Below, piece after piece: positions 56,790 to 64,000 of a stretch of 64,000 nucleotides of DNA. The notes under the pieces were generated by a model. It saw only the letters and a list, made by a program, of their open reading frames with translations. It made no database searches and was not told where the DNA came from. The first letter of the stretch is position 1, and each line of letters starts with the position of its first letter. The stretch spans positions 292,501-356,500 of the forward strand of contig JAODUO010000158.1 in the NCBI GenBank assembly GCA_025642075.2. Direction: 5' to 3'. Source of the DNA: Ridgeia piscesae. Its lineage: Eukaryota > Annelida > Polychaeta > Sabellida > Siboglinidae. The position numbers were made by a program, and so were the translations under genes.

Positions 56790-57890
56790 TCTGGTAGAAA
56801 CCTATCAGTACTTCTACAATTTATGCCTTCATTTAAAGAATGGGCCAAGTGGCCCTAAAGCTTTTTTTGTTATATAGCGAGTTAGCACTAATATATGACA
56901 ATATATCTTTAACAAGCAGACACCAAAGTCACATCATATTAAAAATAATTAAACAAATATCAAAAGAAACACAACTTGCATAAAAAATCAGTAACTTAAA
57001 CGAAGATACAACTTAAAACATGCAGGCAGCGTTACTGATACAGCCCCTACCACTGCTTGGGGAGCGAGCAATTAGTCACAGTGGGGATGGACAGCAGAAG
57101 GCCTGAAGAGTTCAGCTAGACTAGTACTGTGGGTTTAGGGTTAGGTATTCTCAGCATAAATAATGACTTGATAAAAGTTGTGTACAATTGCTTTGATATA
57201 GTAAGTGGACTATGCGTGATTTATAAAACTAATTGAGATTGAGAACCAATGCTAATGTGTATTATGTTAAAATTATTTCACACTGCCGAATGTGGAGTAG
57301 CTGGGTCAAATCTCTGTACACTGTAAACCAAGAAGATTGGTAACATATCCTGCCTATCACCATTTGTCCTATCACCTTACTGAATTTTAGGGGATTGTGG
57401 ATTTTATCTGCTCTTATTGTGATCATACTTTTTTAACTTAAAGGGCTATTTATAATAACAAGAATAGTTTTATTTCACTCTGGGCAATCATAGAGGTTAT
57501 AATGGGTACATAAAACATGCAAAGTACATTTGTCAAAAATATACTGAAATAATATATAATTGAAGACATACAAATATGTATCTATAAAACGAATGTAAAT
57601 AATTAAAAATAATCAATTTTTACGTATTATCTAAGTATGTTTACTTTGTCTGAAATAAACGTATTTGTAGAACAGGTTAATCAACGTTACTTGGCATAAG
57701 CCAGCGGCAGGGCTTGAATTATCAAATGACAAATCATGTAGGCATAGCCCAGGTACAGTAACAGTTATAACGTTGGCGAGTTATATAGTCACAAGTTACC
57801 TATGTCCCAAGTCACCCGAATTGTTTGGACACCAAAAATATACTAAATAACGCTTAAAATGTTCCACAAAGAGTGCCAACATTAATAGTG
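56790..57890. other. AT-rich sequence upstream of DDX56 exon 2
   Basis: I searched for the initiator exon (expected ending ...MGLD-x-R-x-L-x on the - strand) and did not recognise it here or further right to 62080. Confidence 0.5.
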
Positions 57891-57891
57891 G

Positions 57892-58756
57892 GCAGACAAC
57901 TCGGCCCCAGTGTGAGACAACTCGGCCCACTTCCAGAGACAACTCGGCCCGTGTATTTGTATAAGTACCATAGGGAACTACTATTGACATTGGGGGAAGG
58001 GTTGTGTTTGTGTGTGTGTATAATGTGTGTGTATATATATATATATTTGTGTGTGCGTACGTACGCGTACATACAATGAGCGATGAGCAAACGAACTGCT
58101 TGGGCAGCTATAATATGTTAAAGTCGAATCAGTCACACCCAACGAATTCTTCAAAAGTTTATACATATACTATAGGTTACTAAATTTTAATGACTTTCAT
58201 TAAAAACAAATAATATTCACAAATTAAACAAACTCACGCAAAATAATATCCGTATTGTGTCAAGGAATCGATTATTATATCAGTATATAATTAACGTTTA
58301 GGGTTTATTCGGTTAAATTATGGTTAGGATAAAACCTGATTTTTAAAGCTCGTTTATGCAGCGCTGCCGCGATAAAACACCGCCGCAGATTATTTTGAGT
58401 TTCGTGCGAGTTTGTTTTGTTTATTCTTTACAGAATTACGCTTTCTTTTATTTTTTATCCTAGTGTGTACAGGTACACAATATCACGAGAAGAAGACTGG
58501 CGGGTGTAATTAATGGTTATACATCAGAAACATTGGCCATATCTATAGATTTTTTGGGGGTTGCAATTTACTGAATTAACCAATATCTATAGCCGCCATT
58601 ATAATATTCCTCACAGACAATGTGAATTCGTCTCTCTATTTCACCGATAAATATAATTCACCGAGCAGCCATCGGGGTCGAGTTGTCTCACACTGGGGCC
58701 GAGTTGTCTCGAACAACTCGGCCCAGGCCGAGTTGTCGGTGGGCCGAGTTGTCTGT
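57892..58756. mobile_element. Candidate non-autonomous element with GGCCGAGTTGTCT repeats at both ends
   Basis: Left end has three direct gacaactcggccc motifs (57894-57950); the right end (58677-58756) has the reverse complements ggccgagttgtct, four or more copies, one inverted. A 30-bp block (agacaactcggccccagtgt plus gagacaactc) is a perfect inverted repeat between the ends. No coding frame inside. Confidence 0.6.
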
Positions 58757-58759
58757 CAT

Positions 58760-61750
58760 TCAACATCAATTAGTGCTAGTATCCAGTGATTTGTGTAACA
58801 GTAAAGATTTAAGTGTATAAAAATTACATACAAATTTATTAATAAAGTCCGAGACATATCTTCTCGGACATATGACTTGGGACATCAAGTCCATAGTCTA
58901 GACCACGTCGCCGTCGCCAACATTGACTGCGACTGGTGTCTGAGGTGGGCCAGATTCGATACAAGCCTAACAAGGGTAACCCAACACGCGTGTCCCTGCT
59001 ACTCTTGGGTGGCAATGATTCGATCTGTAAAATATATAATATTCCACATAATATTCCCATCATAAAATGCTGACAGATTGTAAAGGCAAGCATAGTCAGT
59101 TAAAAACTCATTGCCGTTTTATTGCTCCCCACTCTAACCCGGTCCCATGGCCACGATGCACGATAATGGAGCCGCGCGATGTAATGTAATGGTTCCAACG
59201 TACTTTAAGAATTCTGTCGTCAAGGCCCATTTCGTGAAACCCTGTAAAACTATCACTGTTTTCTCCCTCCATCCTGTCTGCACATGTGCTGTGAATGAAT
59301 ATTCACAAAATTATACACAAGTACTACGCATTTGTATTCTTTGCACTACCACGTTGTCGTGTTTCGCTCCACCGAAGATGTTTATAATTCGATAGATGGC
59401 GCTGTGGACGTGTCCCGGATGATTCGGCTCATGATTAGTTCGGTCCATGACGGGTTTGGCCCATGCCTAGGCAGTGTCGTAACTTTAGCTTCTTCCAGAC
59501 CTGCCATATTTGAGATTGTGTACCCGTATCCGATACGGATTTTTGCGTTTTTAAGTGATACGGCCGGATACTCATACGGCCGTACTCTATTTTGATACGG
59601 ATTTTAGCTAACTTTATGGAGAAATAATGTTTAACCACATTACCCTGATATCACTCCGTACATATCAAGACACATGGCATGACGTGCCATCTGGTAAAAT
59701 AATCAAGCCAATGCCAACATAGGTTTGATCTAATTCATGTATATTTGAGAAGTTTCATCAGCAGAACATATTACAGATAGAAAGATGCATGTCAAACGTG
59801 TTTTAGTAATTATAGCCTGTATCACCCAGGCTAGGAATACAGACAATCTATAGCATAGGCTAAATAAAAAGAAAATTGGGAGAATTATTTTATTCAATTT
59901 ATCAGTTACTGAGCAGATAAATGATACTTTAAAATGGGTAATCATTACGTTAATGCATTGTTCTGAATTATTTGGCCTTGTTATAATAGTTTCTCTTTCA
60001 ACTTTTGCTATTTTATTACATTAACAGTAGGTGTTGTTTAGACTTTAATAACTGAAACATGTCCCATTAATTAGTTTTGCATGTTTTTGCAAAATTCTCA
60101 GTACTTGTTCAGGTTTCTTTTTATGGTTAAACAATGTTTCTATTAAATTATACTTGCTGTTTATTTGCTTTATATGTTGTATTCATGTGTTGTTATGGTA
60201 TGTGCGACAACTTTGTATACAAGTTATCTGATACAGATTGATAACAATTCTTACAGAATTTTAGGCTAAAATATAGATTACCATCCCAAAAATGTGGCAG
60301 GTGTGTTCTTCCAAATGTGTGCAAGCCTCAGCACATTGAGATGTTAACGTATGCGCAACCAACCAAATAAAAAAAGTAATTAAAAATATTTGAGATATTA
60401 AAACCAAAATATAAAATTAATAATAATCATATAATGTTGCCTGCTCCTATGCCTAGATTTTATTATGTAATTTAATATTATGTTCTAATGCCTATACAAC
60501 ATACATGTTGAAGGTTTACTGATTGCCAAATTGTGTTAATTAGTTAATTCTTCAGTAAGCTCGCAACATTGTTCGTAATTTGAAGGATTCCTCCTGCAAC
60601 CTCAAATTCAATCAAATGGTAAACAAAACACCCAGTGTCAACAAAATTGTAATAATGCTGAGGCATGCAGAGTTAACTGCATTATCCTGTAACCCTTTGA
60701 TGCTTAACTTTCCCACATTCTATACAGCAGACTTCGATCCATTATAAATTACGGCTCTGCCAATTCTGGTCAGAGCTACATGCAGTCACCCTCACCTACG
60801 TGAAAGGTGTCTTCAAGTAGAGTCTTGAAAGACTCCAACTTATGGCCCAGCGCTATTTCAGGGGAGCTTATTTCAGCTTATATTAATGTTCTAGCTTTGG
60901 ATATTCTTTCAATTTTCAAAAACGCTACTAGCCATTATTAATTTTAATCAATGCAGTAAAAAACTGTTAGAAAAATTGCCGTCAAATGCAATGGTGTTAT
61001 ACACACTGCTATTGTTCATGGTTAAGAAAATATGCCAATTTGTAAAGAAACCAGATGAAATCTTTATTTAATCAATCAAATGCCATTTACATTGTTGAAA
61101 AGTTGATACAAGGCAAATACTTGCAATTTGTTCAACAACAACAAAAATGCCAAGATAACCAGCTGTAGTACTCCATTCATCTTGTGAAACACAATTAGGA
61201 AACTTTATATCTAATGTGTTACAAAGTTTGAACAAAAACCTGCATGGACCAATTCGTCCGTAAAATGTAAGTTGGCAAAATATCGAATAACTAAGCTGTC
61301 AAAGTTGTGCAAACAAACTGCTGTTTTGACCAGAGTACTAAAAATTTACAAAATCGAAATTAAAAAAAGATGCCTGCATCAAAATCCATGCATTTTATAT
61401 GCAATGGTGCTGTATAAAACTGTACTTTTTCTGTTTATGTGAATCACTTTGGGCTTGCCATGCCACCATGTGGGTGATTAATGAAGCAGCCCAATTATAA
61501 TTAATATTCACAAGCACGCACTTAACTGTAATTTAACACTGTGAATGTGACGGATAAACCCAGTCTGGTGAACTGAACCAAATATTTGTGACATTGCATT
61601 ATATATGAAGAGCATAAATGGAACCCAAACTAGAAACTGCCAGAGTGAACAAGGTATAAGGCTACATACAAGGCCAGTTGCCTTTAACATATCTCCTTAA
61701 CTCTGTCCCCCCACTCTCTGCCTCTCTGTGCCTCTCTCGCTCTCTGCTCG
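58760..61750. other. Intergenic AT-rich sequence
   Basis: No gene recognised. 60730-60880 has broken fragments that may derive from a non-LTR reverse transcriptase (SLERLQLMAQRYFRG in one frame after a stop), low confidence. Confidence 0.5.
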
Positions 61751-61752
61751 CT

Positions 61753-61899
<147 letters not shown>

Positions 61900-62090
61900 T
61901 CCAAACAAACCAATACAAGTTCATTCTCAAGGACCAAGGGATTTGTTCATCATGAATCATATTGTGGACATATAGCTTGAAATGGTTGCATATTATAATC
62001 AAAGCTATCGTTGTATTTTATCTACAAAATGTGGAATTGTTTTAACCAGCACGTCATCTAAAATTCAACAAGTACATTTGGTTTAAAATA

Positions 62091-62096
62091 TTTATT
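62091..62096 (-). promoter_or_regulatory. Candidate poly(A) signal for TMEM128-like gene
   Basis: TTTATT on the + strand is AATAAA on the - strand, about 0.8 kb after the stop codon, just beyond the 41-bp repeat. Confidence 0.4.
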
Positions 62097-62099
62097 ATT

Positions 62100-62275
62100 G
62101 TTTCACGTAATCAAAGTGTCCTCATTAGTAACAGTGTATTGTTTCACATAATAAAAGTGTCCTCATTAGTAACAGTGTACTGTTTCACATAATCAAAGTG
62201 TCCTCATTAGTAACAGTGTTTTGTTTCACATAATAAAAGTGTCCTCATTAGTAACAGTGTACTGTTTTATATAAT
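62100..62275. repeat. About 43-bp repeat, 4 copies, in TMEM128-like 3' UTR
   Basis: Unit tgtttcacataatcaaagtg plus tcctcattagtaacagtgta, alternating atcaa/ataaa. Confidence 0.9.
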
Positions 62276-62886
62276 CAACATTCTTCATCACATAATATTA
62301 TTAATAACAGTGGTGTGCATATTAATTACCACTTACAAAGTATTAATGTACAAATCTTACATCACATTGAACACACAATATCAGCCGTTTCAAAGGCTAT
62401 GAACAGCAGCACTCACTCGAAAATGACAACACAGAACTTGGCTTTCATTATGTTGTAGAAAAACATAGTTATACATGTACTGTGTCTTCAGGAAATAAAA
62501 CTCTGAACTACAGAGAAAATGAGATTGCAGTTTGTACATGGTTTGTGAAGATGACACAAAGATCAGATGTCATAAAATATCTGTAACTCGATGGTCAAGT
62601 GACTGTTTTACTACGACAGTGAGCTAAAGAGGATTATCACAAAGGATCCTATTTCAGCGATACTTTATACATACAGAAATGGTTATAGTAAGTATTTTTT
62701 ATAAATTTCATACAATAATTGTAGACTTATAGTTATGTAGTGTCAACACATTAGGGTCTTGAGATGTGTATTGTTTCGTATACTCTGGTAGTATTAGAAG
62801 TAATTTGAGATTGAAAAGTTAAGATAACTGAACTGAAACATTTTATATACACGGGTAGACATATAAATATCACAATATATTTATAT
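62276..62886 (-). other. 3' UTR of TMEM128-like gene
   Basis: Unique AT-rich sequence between the stop codon and the repeat; no other signal seen. Confidence 0.5.
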
Positions 62887-62992
62887 TTAAAATGACGGCA
62901 CCATGGTTACCACAACAATGAACCCCATGAAGAGGATAAACAGAAAGACGGGGGTGAGAATATTCCACACAGGCCACAGGCCGATGGTGACA
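62887..62992 (-). CDS. TMEM128: TMEM128-like protein, last coding exon
   Basis: Acceptor ctgtttcag|T; reads VTIGLWPVWNILTPVFLFIL then FMGFIVVVTMVPSF and TAA at 62889-62887. One hydrophobic segment with the pattern LW-x-VW...TP-x2-LF...FMG that I recognise from the C-terminal transmembrane helix of TMEM128, a small four-span ER membrane protein. Only this exon is inside the window; upstream exons lie to the right. The upstream intron carries a 43-bp array. Confidence 0.68.
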
Positions 62993-63189
62993 CTGAAACA
63001 GAAAAAAGTATCAATTAAAAAATGTATTCCACTTTTATAATAATATCACATGTCCTTTTCAGTCAGATTTATATATAAACGGAATGAAAATAAATCACTA
63101 TACTGCTTATGGACAGGAAGAAATCTAGGTGCAAAATCATATTTACAAATTCTACAATAGGCTCCAAAGACAACACATGGACAGTACAC

Positions 63190-64000
63190 CCCGGGGGGAG
63201 GTGAGTAAACACATGACACTACTGCAGGGACAGTACACTTGGGGGGAGTAAACACATGACACTACTGCAGGGACAGTACACTTGGGGGGAGTAAACACAT
63301 GACACTACTGCAGGGACAGTACACTTGGGGGGAGTAAACACATGACACTACTGCAGGGACAGTACACTTGGGGGGAGTAAACACATGACACTACTGCAGG
63401 AACAGTACACATGGGGGGAGTAAACACATGACACTACTGCAGGGACAGTACACTTGGGGGAGTAAACACATGACACTACTGCAGGGACAGTACACTTGGG
63501 GGAGTAAACACATGACACTACTGCAGGGACAGTACACTTGGGGGAGTAAACACATGACACTACTGCAGGGACAGTACACTTGGGGGGAGTAAACACATGA
63601 CACTACTGCAGGGACAGTACACTTGGGGGAGTAAACACATGACACTACTGCAGGGACAGTACACTTGGGGGGAGTAAACACATGACACTACTGCAGGGAC
63701 AGTACACTTGGGGGGAGTAAACACATGACACTACTGCAGGGACAGTACACTTGGGGGAGTAAACACATGACACTAATTAATGCAGGGACAGTACACTCAG
63801 GGGGAGTAGACACATGACACTACTGCAGGAACAGAGTCACTCTGGGGGGAGTAGACACATGACACTACTGTAGGGAGAGTACACTTGGGGGGAGTGGACA
63901 CATGACACTACTGCAGGAACAGTACACATGGGGAGTAGATACATGACACTAATTAATGCAGGAACAGTACACATGGGGGAGTAGACACATGACACTACTG
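63190..64000. repeat. 43-bp minisatellite, runs off the window
   Basis: Unit acactactgcagggacagta plus cacttggggggagtaaacac plus atg, about 19 copies, degenerate on the right. In gene sense each unit contains ccctgcag|tag, an acceptor-like motif; the founder exon, if any, is outside the window. Confidence 0.94.

Noticed and set aside
58839..59093. Possible DDX56 first exon (- strand frame with YGLDVPSH)
   Set aside because: Resembles the expected MGLD motif only superficially; no matching donor phase and no flanking similarity.
60730..60900. Non-LTR reverse transcriptase remnant
   Set aside because: Only a short SLERLQLMAQRYF-like stretch with stops and frame changes; too weak to annotate as a feature.

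Overview
The window is from an animal nuclear genome. Its genes are split into short exons with GT-AG junctions, it carries AATAAA poly(A) signals, and it contains Penelope-like, piggyBac and hAT-type transposon remnants. The C-terminal part of a VWDE-like membrane protein and several individual sequences suggest a marine invertebrate, possibly a mollusc; that assignment is inference. Most of the 64 kb is tandem repeat (about 30 minisatellite arrays). Nearly all long open frames are repeat shadows; the real coding sequence is a few kilobases of small exons between arrays.

Layout. (1) 2451-10489, + strand: the last five exons of a single-pass membrane protein (EGF end, IPT/TIG-like segment, Cys-rich module, transmembrane helix, Tyr-rich tail), followed by about 2 kb of 3' UTR. 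(2) 12545-14175 and 15040-17860: two arrays in the tail-to-tail space between this gene and the next. (3) 18089-56513, - strand: a nearly complete DDX56 (DEAD-box RNA helicase) gene. I place 15 exons whose phases agree, from the Q motif to the stop; one is recognisable only as a badly corrupted exon (about 36997-37105), and the start-codon exon was not found. Its 12-kb intron (38277-50113) holds nested transposon debris: a hAT-like transposase, a BEN-domain exon, 825-bp tandem duplications and a TTAA-flanked degenerate piggyBac. (4) 56860-62090: AT-rich intergenic sequence with a candidate inverted-repeat element and a TGCC microsatellite. (5) 62887-62992, - strand: the last coding exon of a TMEM128-like gene, with another array in the intron upstream of it.

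Main observation: the minisatellites are not placed at random in introns. In at least nine cases the repeat unit runs across an exon-intron boundary, so the array is a row of copies of a 3' or 5' splice site plus 3-35 nt of exon. In several more the array abuts the junction or looks like a diverged copy of it. The best cases are the acceptors at 6269, 50702, 54233, 54604, 56513 and 19519 and the donors at 6709, 54533 and 20114. This gives tens to about a hundred decoy splice sites per intron, and in one case three in-frame alternative donors 45 bp apart.

Sequence quality falls inside the long 33-bp array (about 30.2-37.3 kb), where homopolymer errors accumulate and one DDX56 exon is garbled. 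Array lengths and copy numbers there should be treated with caution.
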